38,989 nucleotides of DNA from Flavobacteriaceae bacterium (GCA_028277085.1 JANQHL010000170.1:1-38989), one strand, 5' to 3'; counted from the stretch's first letter, positions 20,234 through 30,699 are shown. The notes: generated from the letters alone by a model not told the origin. Made by a program: numbers and translations.

Positions 20234-22624
20234 TTATTCTGTCCGCAAGCTTTTTACGGGATTAACCACCGCCGCTTTAAGGGCCTGTAGGCTAACGGTT
20301 AATAAGGTGATGAGTAATACGATCAATACGGTAACCGCAAAAATCCACCAACTTACTTCTGTCCGATACGCATAATTTTCAATCCATCCCTGCATAAAAT
20401 AGTACCCTAACGGAATGGCAACAATACACGAAATGAGCACCAATAGTACAAAGTCTTTGGAAAGTAAGTGCCAAAGGCTATACACAGATGCCCCCAACAC
20501 CTTTCGCACCCCTATTTCTTTGGTTCGTTGTTCAGCCACATAGGAGGCAAGGCCAAAAATGCCAAGACAGCTTATAAAAATAGCTAAGAAGGCAAAAAAG
20601 GTGGCTAGCTTTCCAGTTCGTTCTTCGTTGATAAAATTCCTTTTGTACTCCTCATCCAAGAAGGTGTAGGTGAATAGACTTTCGGAATCGTACTTACTGA
20701 AAATAGATTCTATATGCGCCAGTGCTTCCCTGGTGTTTCCTCCTTTGCGTATTTTGATGTTCACAAAGTTTAGGAACCCCCCATAATGGAGTACAAATAT
20801 CATAGGGCGCACCTGGTCATAGGGTGATTGTGTCACCATGTCTTTTATGACGCCTACAATTTTGAAGCTTCCCATAGTGCCCCATTGTATCATTTCTCCC
20901 ACGGGATTTTCTAGACCCATATAATCCACTGCCGTTTCATTGACAATAAAGGCGAGGGAATCACTCTTAAACTCACGAGAAAAGTTACGCCCCTCCTTTA
21001 GTTCCCAATCTACCATTTCCCCATAACCATAGGTCGCCCTTAAGGTGTTGAATTCCTCGCTCATGTTGGGGTCTTTTCCTTTCCAGCTAAAACCACTGTT
21101 TGTTGTAAATGTTCCCGTGATCAGTACGTCGGAGGCGGCAACTTCTTTAATGTCACCTGAACGCAACAACTCATCTCGCAATGTATCAAAACGGGCAATG
21201 ATTTCCGGAGTGTTGATAGGAACATACAGTAATTGTTCCCGATCGTAGCCTATGGGCCTGTTTTTTACATGCTCCAATTGTCTGAAAATAGTTATGGTTC
21301 CTATGATGAGCAATACTGAAATAGCAAACTGAAAAACTACCAGGACTTTTCGTAAGCGAGCAGCACCTTTACCACCATGAAAAGAGCCTTTGAGTACCTT
21401 GACGGGCTGATAGGAGGAAAGATAAAATGCAGGATAACTGCCCGAAACAATAGCGGTTAATAAAATAAAGAATAGTGAGACCACCCAAAAGGGAGTACTA
21501 TCCCAAGGAATACCCATCGTTTTACCAGTAAGGTCATTGAAAAAGGGTTTTACTAGTACAACTAAAACAAAAGCGGTGATGAAAGCGAAAGTAACAGCCA
21601 AAAAGGATTCGAACAAAAATTGTGTAATTAACTGATTTTTTGTGGAGCCTATGGTTTTTCGTATCCCTACTTCTTTCGCTCTTTTTACTGATTTAGCTGT
21701 GGTCAGGTTCATAAAGTTGATACAGGCCAGCAACAAAATAAATATGCCTATTATCCCAAATAGCCATACACGCTCAATAGCTCCCCCGGTATTGGCACCA
21801 TTTTCAAATTTGGAGAACAGGTGCCATTTGCGCATAGGATGTAGATGTATCGCGGGTTTGTTTGTAACTGTGTTGGGGCCTTCTTTAATATTGTTATACT
21901 TTACATCTTTGATCAGTTCGGAGACATGTGCCCAATCTGCTCCTTCTTTCATTTGCGCATAAACTTGAAACCAATTATTTCCCCATTCAAGGCGTTCCTC
22001 GAAATTTGCAGTAGTACTAAGAAGTTGCCAAGGCACTATAAAACCGAGATTCGAAAAGGTGCTGTTTTGAGGCAAATCTTCATATATTCCAGCTACTTCT
22101 GCCTCCATATTGGTGCCTATTTTTACAATCTGACCCATAGGGTCTGCCTCTCCGAAAAGAGTTGCTGCCGTAGAAGCCGACATAAGCATTGAAGTTGGGT
22201 TTTGCAGTGCTTCCCGGGTACCTTTGATCATTTGTAGAGATAACATATCTGCAATTCCAGGTTCCATATAATTTCCTGACAGGGATACTTTATGATTGGC
22301 AACTGATAATTGTTCATTACCAATAAATGAAGCGGTGACCACATGTTCAAAATAATCTCCATAACTATCTCTGAGTGCAGGAGCCAATTGCATAGGTTGA
22401 AACACCCCGGTACTGACCTCGTCTCCAAATGTCTGGTCTTGCATTACTTGTACAATGGAGTCGTAGTTTTTGAATTTTGTATTAAAAGAGAGCTCTCCAT
22501 ACACCCAAAGGCCTATCAGCAGGGCGGCTGCCATTCCAATCGTTAGCCCTAGGATATTTAAAAGAGAATGCCCTTTTTGGCTGAGCAGTGATCTCCAGGC
22601 AATCTTTAAATTGTTCTTTAACAT
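20234..22624 (-). CDS. FtsX/MacB-type ABC permease (permease 10)
   Basis: 796 aa; KEVGIRKTIGS and KEIGVRKVLGAS; C-terminal NPVKSLRTE. Confidence 0.93.
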   Translation of the reverse strand: MLKNNLKIAWRSLLSQKGHSLLNILGLTIGMAAALLIGLWVYGELSFNTKFKNYDSIVQVMQDQTFGDEVSTGVFQPMQLAPALRDSYGDYFEHVVTASFIGNEQLSVANHKVSLSGNYMEPGIADMLSLQMIKGTREALQNPTSMLMSASTAATLFGEADPMGQIVKIGTNMEAEVAGIYEDLPQNSTFSNLGFIVPWQLLSTTANFEERLEWGNNWFQVYAQMKEGADWAHVSELIKDVKYNNIKEGPNTVTNKPAIHLHPMRKWHLFSKFENGANTGGAIERVWLFGIIGIFILLLACINFMNLTTAKSVKRAKEVGIRKTIGSTKNQLITQFLFESFLAVTFAFITAFVLVVLVKPFFNDLTGKTMGIPWDSTPFWVVSLFFILLTAIVSGSYPAFYLSSYQPVKVLKGSFHGGKGAARLRKVLVVFQFAISVLLIIGTITIFRQLEHVKNRPIGYDREQLLYVPINTPEIIARFDTLRDELLRSGDIKEVAASDVLITGTFTTNSGFSWKGKDPNMSEEFNTLRATYGYGEMVDWELKEGRNFSREFKSDSLAFIVNETAVDYMGLENPVGEMIQWGTMGSFKIVGVIKDMVTQSPYDQVRPMIFVLHYGGFLNFVNIKIRKGGNTREALAHIESIFSKYDSESLFTYTFLDEEYKRNFINEERTGKLATFFAFLAIFISCLGIFGLASYVAEQRTKEIGVRKVLGASVYSLWHLLSKDFVLLVLISCIVAIPLGYYFMQGWIENYAYRTEVSWWIFAVTVLIVLLITLLTVSLQALKAAVVNPVKSLRTE

Positions 22625-22649
22625 GACTGTCGTTTTTCGATGCCTTATT

Positions 22650-25049
22650 TCATTCCGTCCGAAGACTTTTCACGGGGTTCTGCCTTGCTGCCCGAATTGC
22701 TTGAAAGCTCACAGTAAGCACGGTAATGCCCATAGCTCCTACAACCGCAAGGCCAAAAATCCACCACTCCAGGATCACCCGATAGGGATAATCTTGTAGC
22801 CAACCATTCATGATGTAATAGGAAATGGGAATAGCTATAAAACAAGAGATCGTCACCAGCTTCAAAAAGTCCTTCGAGAGCATATTCCAAACATTCACGA
22901 CAGATGCTCCTAATACTTTGCGTACGCCAATTTCTTTGGTTCGTTGTTCCGCCACAAATGAGGTAAGTCCGAATAACCCTAAACAACTAATTAAAATGGC
23001 CAGGGCAGTAAAAATTCCTGATAGGCTGCCAATACGTTCCTCTGCCGCAAACTTTTCACCATATTCCTCATCCACAAACTGGTATTCGAAAGGAATATCT
23101 GGGAAGTGTTCCTTGAACACGCGTTCGACTATTGCGAGATTTTGACTGGCACTTTGTTTGGGGTTCAATCTCAGATTGTAATAGCTAAAATTGTTGTATC
23201 GATCATAAACATACCAGGCTTGCTTAACGGGCTCATAGGGAGATTGAGCAATCATATCTTCCACAACGCCGATGATTTTCATAGGTGGGTCGGGATCTTC
23301 CTCATCCTCGTCCCTGATGAGCATACCCACGGGGTTTTGCACCCCCATATATTTCACCGCCGTTTCATTGATGAGTATGCCCAATGAATCCGAGGCGACA
23401 TCCCTTGAAAAATCCCTTCCTTGAACCACCTTGAGATTGAGTGTGCTGGCATACTCAGGGGAGACTTCGGTCCAGGCAAAGTCTTCCTGGAAACCGTCCG
23501 GCTTCCCTTCCCAGGTATACCCGCTTCTATTGGACCAAATTCGTGTTGTTGGACTACTGGAAGTAGCCATGGCGACCGCAGCTCCCGACTTTAAGAATTG
23601 TTCACGCATAAGGTCGGTCTTGCCTTCAAAGTCAACAGACCATGTGGGAATCTGAATAAGACCTTCCCTATCATAACCAATGGGCCTGTTTTTGGCATGA
23701 TTAATTTGTTGCATGACAATTACCGTCCCAATAATAAAGGCCACAGAGACCGTAAACTGAAGCACGACTAGTATTTTTCTGGGAAGACCGGAATATTTAC
23801 CACCCCTAAAAGTTCCTTTCAAGACATCTACTGGCCTAAAGGAAGAAAGGTAAAGTGCAGGATAGCTTCCCGCTAACATTGCCGTAAATAAGATGAAGCC
23901 TATGGAAATCAACCAAAAATAGCTGTTTGCCCAGGGAAATGATATTTCTTTTCGTGATAGTTCATTAAAACCGTTAAGTGATAATAGCACTATGCCTACG
24001 GCAACCAGGAAACCAAAAACCACTACCAAAAAGGATTCACTTAAAAATTGATTAATCAATTGACCTTTTTGTGAACCTATCGACTTTCTGATACCTACTT
24101 CCTTGGCGCGCTTTTCCGAACGGGCCGTACTTAGGTTCATAAAGTTGATGCAGGCTAACAGTAGTACAAAAGCACCGATAATTCCAAACAACCAAACGTA
24201 TTTTATGCGTCCCCCAACCTGTTTACCCTGTTCGAAATTGTTACGCAAATACCAATCTTCCATAGGCAATAGGAATAACTGTGGATTGAATTCAGCGGTA
24301 TCTTCGTTAAGGTCTTTTTTGACATTTCTGATTTTTTCTGAAACTGCTTGCATGTTCGCATTATCCGCTACCTGTACGAACATCTGAAAGGAGTTGTTTC
24401 CCCAATTGTCCAATGAATTTTGAATCCATTCACGGTTGGCTACATAATTATCCCATGGAATGATATAATCAGTATCGTTGAAGGTGTTGTTAAACGGAAT
24501 GTCTTGATAAACAGCTGAAACGGTTAAGTCATACTGATTGCCAATTTTTACCACCTTTCCAATGGGATCCTCGTTTCCAAACAACGCATCTGCTGTAGAA
24601 GCTGAAAACATTATGGAATTGATTTCCCGAAGACCATCTTTTTCACCTTTTAGAATTTCCAAGTTGAGCAGTTCCGGAGCCATGGGCTGCATATAATTGC
24701 CTGTTCTTGAAATGCTATTCTCCTCGTACTTAATATAGCTACTCTGGGTCCAGGAAGCCATCATGAGATGTTTAAAATTATCACCATATCCCTCACGAAG
24801 TGCCGGCTCTAACGGTAAGGGGATGGATGGACTAGTTCCTACGTTCCCATTGAAAGTCTGTGACTGGAATACCTGCGCAATTTTATCTTTGTTTTTATAG
24901 TAACTGTCGCGGGACAGTTCATCGTACATCCAAAGGCCGATAATCAGTGTGACGGCCATTCCCAATGCCAATCCACCAATATTGATAAGGGAATACCCCT
25001 TGTTTTTTAGCAAGTTTCTCCAACCGATTTTTAAATAGTTTTTAAACAT
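22650..25049 (-). CDS. FtsX/MacB-type ABC permease (permease 11); start corrected to MFKNYLKIGWRN
   Basis: ORF track extends to 25184 into permease 12 coding sequence; family-typical start ATG at 25049 removes the overlap. C-terminal NPVKSLRTE. Confidence 0.92.
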   Translation of the reverse strand: MFKNYLKIGWRNLLKNKGYSLINIGGLALGMAVTLIIGLWMYDELSRDSYYKNKDKIAQVFQSQTFNGNVGTSPSIPLPLEPALREGYGDNFKHLMMASWTQSSYIKYEENSISRTGNYMQPMAPELLNLEILKGEKDGLREINSIMFSASTADALFGNEDPIGKVVKIGNQYDLTVSAVYQDIPFNNTFNDTDYIIPWDNYVANREWIQNSLDNWGNNSFQMFVQVADNANMQAVSEKIRNVKKDLNEDTAEFNPQLFLLPMEDWYLRNNFEQGKQVGGRIKYVWLFGIIGAFVLLLACINFMNLSTARSEKRAKEVGIRKSIGSQKGQLINQFLSESFLVVVFGFLVAVGIVLLSLNGFNELSRKEISFPWANSYFWLISIGFILFTAMLAGSYPALYLSSFRPVDVLKGTFRGGKYSGLPRKILVVLQFTVSVAFIIGTVIVMQQINHAKNRPIGYDREGLIQIPTWSVDFEGKTDLMREQFLKSGAAVAMATSSSPTTRIWSNRSGYTWEGKPDGFQEDFAWTEVSPEYASTLNLKVVQGRDFSRDVASDSLGILINETAVKYMGVQNPVGMLIRDEDEEDPDPPMKIIGVVEDMIAQSPYEPVKQAWYVYDRYNNFSYYNLRLNPKQSASQNLAIVERVFKEHFPDIPFEYQFVDEEYGEKFAAEERIGSLSGIFTALAILISCLGLFGLTSFVAEQRTKEIGVRKVLGASVVNVWNMLSKDFLKLVTISCFIAIPISYYIMNGWLQDYPYRVILEWWIFGLAVVGAMGITVLTVSFQAIRAARQNPVKSLRTE

Positions 25050-25066
25050 GACTGTTCGTTTTTTGA

Positions 25067-27502
25067 TTATTCTGTGCGTAAACTTTTTACCGGATTGGCT
25101 ACTGCCGCCCTGATGCTTTGATAGCTTACCGTTAGTATGGCAATGCCTACGGCTAGTGAGGCTGCAATTACCATCATCCACCAACTGACCTCAATGCGAT
25201 ACGAAAAATCTTCAAGCCATTTGTTCATGGCATACCAGCCGATTGGCAAGGAAATAAGTATACCTATACCGACCAACTTGATAAAGTCCATGGTAAGGCG
25301 GTATGAAATTTGACTAACACTTGCCCCCAACACCTTTCGCACACCTATTTCCTTTGTGCGCTTTTCAGCATTGAAGGCTGCTAATCCGAATAGTCCAAGA
25401 CAGGCGATTAGAATAGAAAGGGTTGTAAATATGATAAAAATGCGGCCCAAACGTTGTTCGGATTTATAGGTATTATTAAATGAATCTTCCATGAAGTAAT
25501 AATCAAAGGGTTGACCGGGAGTAACTTTGTTCCAAATCCCTTCAATACTTGCTATGGCGTTTGAATAATTGTCAGTATCCAACCTTATGGCCATCGAACC
25601 CGCAAAACTGCTTAAATGAAGGCTCAAAGCTTCTATTTCTTCCCTGAAAGGAGAAAAATGAAAGTTCTTAACCACACCTATGATCGTAAAAAATTCAGGG
25701 TTTTCTTGACCCATATCTGGTGTATAGCGTTTGCCCACTACATCTTCAGGGGAGAGCCCTATGGTGGAAACGGCGGATTCGTTAATGATGATACTCGTTG
25801 AATCATTCTTATACGCACGGTCAAAATCCCTCCCGGCGATAATCTCCAAATCCATGGTAGATACATAATCATGGTCAACGCCCCATGTTTGCATGGCTAA
25901 GGCGTTCTCTTGATCGGTGGCACCTTCTTCAGGAGCAAAAACACTATCGGACCTGTTAGAAGGTGTTGGAAAATAACTGCTTAGGGTGGCATTATTGACA
26001 AACCCTAGTTTTTTTACTTCTTCTTTGAAAGAAGTCATACCATCTCCGATGGTAAAAACATCGTTGACTATCAATACCTGATCTTTAGAAAAACCAAGGT
26101 CTTTATTCTGGATATACTGCAATTGCCTATAAACAACCAACGTGCCGATAATCAAGAAAACAGAAATCGCAAATTGAAATATGACCAGACCATTTCGAAT
26201 TTTTTCACCTTCCAAACTATTACCGTTGGCTCCTTTTAGCACTTTTATGGGAATGAATTTTGACATAAAAAACGCCGGATAGCTCCCTGAAAAAAGTGCC
26301 AAAATGGCTCCTGAAGCCAGTAAAATCAACCAAAAAAGAGGATTTGTATAGGGCATAGCAATTTCCTTATCTGCCAAATCATTGAAATAGGGCAAAACCA
26401 ATATGGCCAAGACCAGCGCTACCAAAAGTGAACCGAAGGAAACCAGACCGGACTCGATCAAAAACTGTCGGATAAGCGATCCTTTGTTGGAACCCAATGT
26501 TTTTCGTATGCCTACTTCTTTAGCTCTTTTTAGAGAATAAGCGGTACTCAAATTCATAAAGTTCACGCAGGCAAGCACAATTAGAAACAAGGCGATAAAA
26601 GAAAGTATGTAGATACTTTGGATGGTATTGTTGGCACTCATTTCGGCCACCCTGTCAGATCTCAAGTGTATATCGGTTAGTGGAATGGTACTGTAGATCA
26701 AATGGTTTCCGGCTGCTTTGAACTGTTCTTCAGTAATGCCCGGCATAAACTGCTGTACCCCGGGAATTACATATCTCCCCAAAAAAGCGCGTAGTGGTGC
26801 TTGTAAATCTTCTATACGTGCGGACGGGATGAGTTTGATGAACGTATTGTAATTATTACTGGCCCAGTTCACCACTCTAGAATCGTCATAACTGGCCATA
26901 GCCAGGAAAACGGAGTAATCCCTTAGAAATGAATTTTTAGGAAAATCTTCTATTACCCCGGTAACCGTATAGGTTTCAGTATTGTTCAGAAGCAGGTCCT
27001 GACCTAAAGCCTCTCGAATACCAAAGTGTTTTTCGGCGGCTGATTTGGTCAAAACCAAGGTGTTTGGAGACTTTAGAGCGGTCTTTACATCGCCAACCAA
27101 AAGCGCCACATCAAACATTTCAAAGAAGGTGGAGTCCACAAAAGTGGATTGCATTTCTTTTACATTAGCTTCAGCATCCGATTTTCTGACAAGCATACTA
27201 CCCCTTGTACGAAACCGTGTGGTTAGCTCAACTTCAGAAAAATCGCGATCAATAGTCTCCGCCATGGGGGCTGGGGAAACTGCAAATATGCGATCTTCTC
27301 CGCCAAACTTGATATCCGCATTGATGCGATGTATACGGTCGGCATCGGCAAACATGGTGTCATAGCTCAGCTCGTCATGGATATATAATGAAATCAGTAA
27401 ACCTCCGACCATGCCGATGGCAAGTCCGAAGGTATTGAGTAAGGTAAAAAAGGATTGCTTCTTTAGGCTTCTCCAGGCAGTTTTTAAATGGTTTTTGAAC
27501 AT
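25067..27502 (-). CDS. FtsX/MacB-type ABC permease (permease 12)
   Basis: 811 aa; KEVGIRKTLGS and KEIGVRKVLGAS; C-terminal NPVKSLRTE; close paralogue of permease 13. Confidence 0.94.
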   Translation of the reverse strand: MFKNHLKTAWRSLKKQSFFTLLNTFGLAIGMVGGLLISLYIHDELSYDTMFADADRIHRINADIKFGGEDRIFAVSPAPMAETIDRDFSEVELTTRFRTRGSMLVRKSDAEANVKEMQSTFVDSTFFEMFDVALLVGDVKTALKSPNTLVLTKSAAEKHFGIREALGQDLLLNNTETYTVTGVIEDFPKNSFLRDYSVFLAMASYDDSRVVNWASNNYNTFIKLIPSARIEDLQAPLRAFLGRYVIPGVQQFMPGITEEQFKAAGNHLIYSTIPLTDIHLRSDRVAEMSANNTIQSIYILSFIALFLIVLACVNFMNLSTAYSLKRAKEVGIRKTLGSNKGSLIRQFLIESGLVSFGSLLVALVLAILVLPYFNDLADKEIAMPYTNPLFWLILLASGAILALFSGSYPAFFMSKFIPIKVLKGANGNSLEGEKIRNGLVIFQFAISVFLIIGTLVVYRQLQYIQNKDLGFSKDQVLIVNDVFTIGDGMTSFKEEVKKLGFVNNATLSSYFPTPSNRSDSVFAPEEGATDQENALAMQTWGVDHDYVSTMDLEIIAGRDFDRAYKNDSTSIIINESAVSTIGLSPEDVVGKRYTPDMGQENPEFFTIIGVVKNFHFSPFREEIEALSLHLSSFAGSMAIRLDTDNYSNAIASIEGIWNKVTPGQPFDYYFMEDSFNNTYKSEQRLGRIFIIFTTLSILIACLGLFGLAAFNAEKRTKEIGVRKVLGASVSQISYRLTMDFIKLVGIGILISLPIGWYAMNKWLEDFSYRIEVSWWMMVIAASLAVGIAILTVSYQSIRAAVANPVKSLRTE

Positions 27503-27530
27503 GACATTGATTCTTGATTGATTTGATGCT

Positions 27531-29963
27531 TTACTCCGTGCGTAAACTTTTTACCGGATCTGCAATAGCTGCTTTAATACTTTGATAGCTTACCGTGAGT
27601 ATGGCAACGGTAATCGCCATAACTGCAGCCAACAGAAAGACCCACCCATTGATCTCTATGCGGTACGAAAAGTCTTCCAGCCATTTGTTCATAACAAACC
27701 AACCTACAGGTACAGATATCAGAATAGCAATACTCACCAACTTCAAAAAGTCTTTGGTTAACCTAAACGTAATTTGGCCCACACTTGCCCCCAGTACTTT
27801 GCGCACGCCAATTTCCTTTATCCTTTTTTCGGCATTGAAGGCAGCCAACCCAAAAAGCCCCAGACAAGCAATAAAAATGGATAACACGGTGAAGGCTATA
27901 AAGATTCTCCCCAGGTTTTGGTCGGCTTCATAGGTGCTGTTAAAGGCATCATCCATGAAGCGGTAATTAAAAGGCTGCCCTGGGGCAACGGTATTCCATA
28001 TACTTTCAATAGCGGTAATTGCAGAAGAAAAGTTACCCGGATTTAGTTTTACCGCCATAGCCCCCGTTGAATTTCCTATTCTCAAACTTAACGCTCCAAT
28101 ATCTCGTCTAAGGGATTCATAATGAAAATCTTTAATGACACCCACAACGGTTAGAAATTGAGGATTCTCTACGCCAATATCCCTTGATAACCGTAGCCCA
28201 AGAGCCTCTTTTGGGGTTATGCCCAATATGGAAACAGCCGCTTCATTGAGTATCATGGCCGTAGAGTCTGCTACGAATTGCCGATTAAAATCCCGACCTG
28301 CCAACACTTCAATATCCAAGGTGGAGAGATAATCGTGATCCACATTCCAGATTTGCATGTTAATGGCGTTTTCCTGGCTTAAAAGACCTTCTTTGACAAA
28401 GCTGGTGTTGCTTCTGAATGAAGGGGTGGGCAAAAATCCGGAAACGGATACGTTTTTTACCTGTGCCAATTGTTTTACCTCTTGCTTAAACGACTGTAAT
28501 TGATCTCCAGTGGTAAAGACATCTTCCACTATTAAAATCTGATCCTTGCTGAAACCCAGATCTTTATTTTGGATATAGCTCAGTTGTTGATACACCACCA
28601 CTGTACTAATGATCAACAAAATGGAAACCGAAAACTGAAAGACCACCAACGAGTTTCTGATCTTGCCGCCCCCTACGCCTTTTTCTCCGGAGCCTTTCAG
28701 TACAGCCACCGGCATAAAACGCGACATGAAAAACGCAGGATACCAGCCAGAAAATAACCCTAAAACCACTGCAGAAATAATCAGGAGTAACCAAAAAAAT
28801 GGACTGGAAAAAGGAATTTCAATGGTCTTGCCCGCAAGACTGTTGAACAAGGGCAGGGTTAAGAGTGCCAGTATTATGGCCACAAGAAGCGATAGAAAGG
28901 TGATAAGCCCCGACTCCATTAAAAACTGTCTCAGAAGTGCAATTTTTGAAGAACCCAGTGTTTTTCTAATACCTACTTCCTTGCTTCTTTTTAGTGAGTA
29001 TGCGGTGGAGAGGTTCATGAAATTGACACTGGCCAGAACAATTAAGAATAGCCCAATAAAACTAAGGATATAGATGTTTTGGATGCTGCTATTGGCACTC
29101 ATCTCAGCCTCTAAATCGGAATATAAATGTATATCTGTCAAAGGGATGGTGCTAAATTTTAAATGGTTGCCTGAAGCCAAAAGCGCTTCCTCAGTAATTC
29201 CGGGGAAAAACCGCTGAGCATAAGGAATGACATATTTCCCCATCATGCCTTGCAATGGTAGTTGAAAATCCTGTATATCAGTGTTGGCGGCAAGTTTAAT
29301 AAAGGTGGCATAGTTATGACTGGTCCACTCATCGGTTTGGGCATCTTCCAAACCGGCCATGGCTATAAATACACTATATTCACGTAAAAAGGAATTTTTG
29401 GGCATATCCGGAATAATACCGGTAACCGTATAGGTATCGGTATTGTTGAGCAAGAGGGTTTGTCCAATGGCATCTGAGCTTCCAAAATGCTTACGGGCTG
29501 CTGTTTCAGTAAGAATCAGGGTGTTGGATTCCTCCAGTGCAGTATTGATATCACCGGACGAAATGGCCAACCCGAACATTTCAAAGAAAGAGGCGTCTAC
29601 GAAAGTGGCATTATCCTCCTTGGCGTTTTGCGTGGCATCGCTTTTTCGCATTAAGGTGGTGCCAATAGGATTGAATCTTGTCGCTAGCTCTACCTGTGGA
29701 AAATCAGCTTCCAGAGCAGCTGCCATTGGAGCAGAAACCTCGGCCATGACACTTTCCGTACCGCCAAACTTTACATCGACGTTTATTCGATGTATGCGAT
29801 CGGCATCGGCAAACATGGTGTCATAACTAAGTTCGTCATGGATATACAATGAAATAAGTATACATCCGGCTATGCCGATGGCAAGTCCGAAGGTGTTGAG
29901 CAAGGTAAAAAAGGATTGCTTTTTTAGGCTTCTCCAAGCAGTTTTTAGATGGTTTTTGAACAT
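27531..29963 (-). CDS. FtsX/MacB-type ABC permease (permease 13)
   Basis: 810 aa; KEVGIRKTLGS and KEIGVRKVLGAS; C-terminal DPVKSLRTE; adjacent to the ATPase. Confidence 0.94.
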   Translation of the reverse strand: MFKNHLKTAWRSLKKQSFFTLLNTFGLAIGIAGCILISLYIHDELSYDTMFADADRIHRINVDVKFGGTESVMAEVSAPMAAALEADFPQVELATRFNPIGTTLMRKSDATQNAKEDNATFVDASFFEMFGLAISSGDINTALEESNTLILTETAARKHFGSSDAIGQTLLLNNTDTYTVTGIIPDMPKNSFLREYSVFIAMAGLEDAQTDEWTSHNYATFIKLAANTDIQDFQLPLQGMMGKYVIPYAQRFFPGITEEALLASGNHLKFSTIPLTDIHLYSDLEAEMSANSSIQNIYILSFIGLFLIVLASVNFMNLSTAYSLKRSKEVGIRKTLGSSKIALLRQFLMESGLITFLSLLVAIILALLTLPLFNSLAGKTIEIPFSSPFFWLLLIISAVVLGLFSGWYPAFFMSRFMPVAVLKGSGEKGVGGGKIRNSLVVFQFSVSILLIISTVVVYQQLSYIQNKDLGFSKDQILIVEDVFTTGDQLQSFKQEVKQLAQVKNVSVSGFLPTPSFRSNTSFVKEGLLSQENAINMQIWNVDHDYLSTLDIEVLAGRDFNRQFVADSTAMILNEAAVSILGITPKEALGLRLSRDIGVENPQFLTVVGVIKDFHYESLRRDIGALSLRIGNSTGAMAVKLNPGNFSSAITAIESIWNTVAPGQPFNYRFMDDAFNSTYEADQNLGRIFIAFTVLSIFIACLGLFGLAAFNAEKRIKEIGVRKVLGASVGQITFRLTKDFLKLVSIAILISVPVGWFVMNKWLEDFSYRIEINGWVFLLAAVMAITVAILTVSYQSIKAAIADPVKSLRTE

Positions 29964-29992
29964 GATTGTTTTTGATTGATGAATAAACTCTC

Positions 29993-30688
29993 CTATACCA
30001 TAGCACCCATTGCTCTGTTCTGACTTTCTGTAACAACTTGACCATCAAATAGATTGACTATCCTATGAGCGTAATGAGAATCCCGGTCCGAGTGGGTTAC
30101 CATAACAATTGTAGTCCCTTCCTGGTTTAGCTCGGTCAATAGGTTCATTACCTCAATTCCATTTTTGGAATCCAAGTTTCCGGTAGGCTCATCCGCTAAG
30201 ATCAATTTAGGAGTAGTTACCACAGCACGGGAAATTGCCACACGTTGCTGCTGTCCCCCTGAAAGCTGTTGCGGAAAGTGTTTTTGTCGGTGCGCAATTT
30301 TCATGCGCTCCAACACCGCCATTACTTTTTCCCTACGCTCCTTTTTACCCATTTTAAGATAGATCAGGGGCAACTCAACATTTTCATAGACCGTTAGTTC
30401 ATCTATTAGGTTAAAACTTTGAAATACAAAGCCGAGATTTCCTTTGCGAAGTTGTGTGCGTTGACTTTCCCTTAATCCCGCCACTTCATGGCCTGCGAAA
30501 ATATAGCTGCCTTCAGTAGGATTATCCAACATACCAATGATGTTTAACAAGGTGGATTTCCCACAACCTGAAGGCCCCATAACGGCAACAAATTCTCCCT
30601 GCTCCACAGTAAGGTTTACATTGTTTAAGGCCAATGTTTCTACTTCTTCGGTTCTAAAACTCTTTTTTAGATTTTTAATCTGTATCAT
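29993..30688 (-). CDS. ABC transporter ATP-binding protein, MacB/LolD family
   Basis: 231 aa; Walker A GPSGCGKST, signature LSGGQQQR, Walker B LILADEPTGNLD, H-loop VTHS. Confidence 0.96.
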   Translation of the reverse strand: MIQIKNLKKSFRTEEVETLALNNVNLTVEQGEFVAVMGPSGCGKSTLLNIIGMLDNPTEGSYIFAGHEVAGLRESQRTQLRKGNLGFVFQSFNLIDELTVYENVELPLIYLKMGKKERREKVMAVLERMKIAHRQKHFPQQLSGGQQQRVAISRAVVTTPKLILADEPTGNLDSKNGIEVMNLLTELNQEGTTIVMVTHSDRDSHYAHRIVNLFDGQVVTESQNRAMGAMV

Positions 30689-30699
30689 TTTTGATTGAT

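Noticed and set aside
25050-25184. N-terminal extension of permease 11 overlapping permease 12
   Set aside because: Encodes low-similarity sequence in an alternate frame of permease 12; the family-like start MFKNYLK at 25049 is clearly better.
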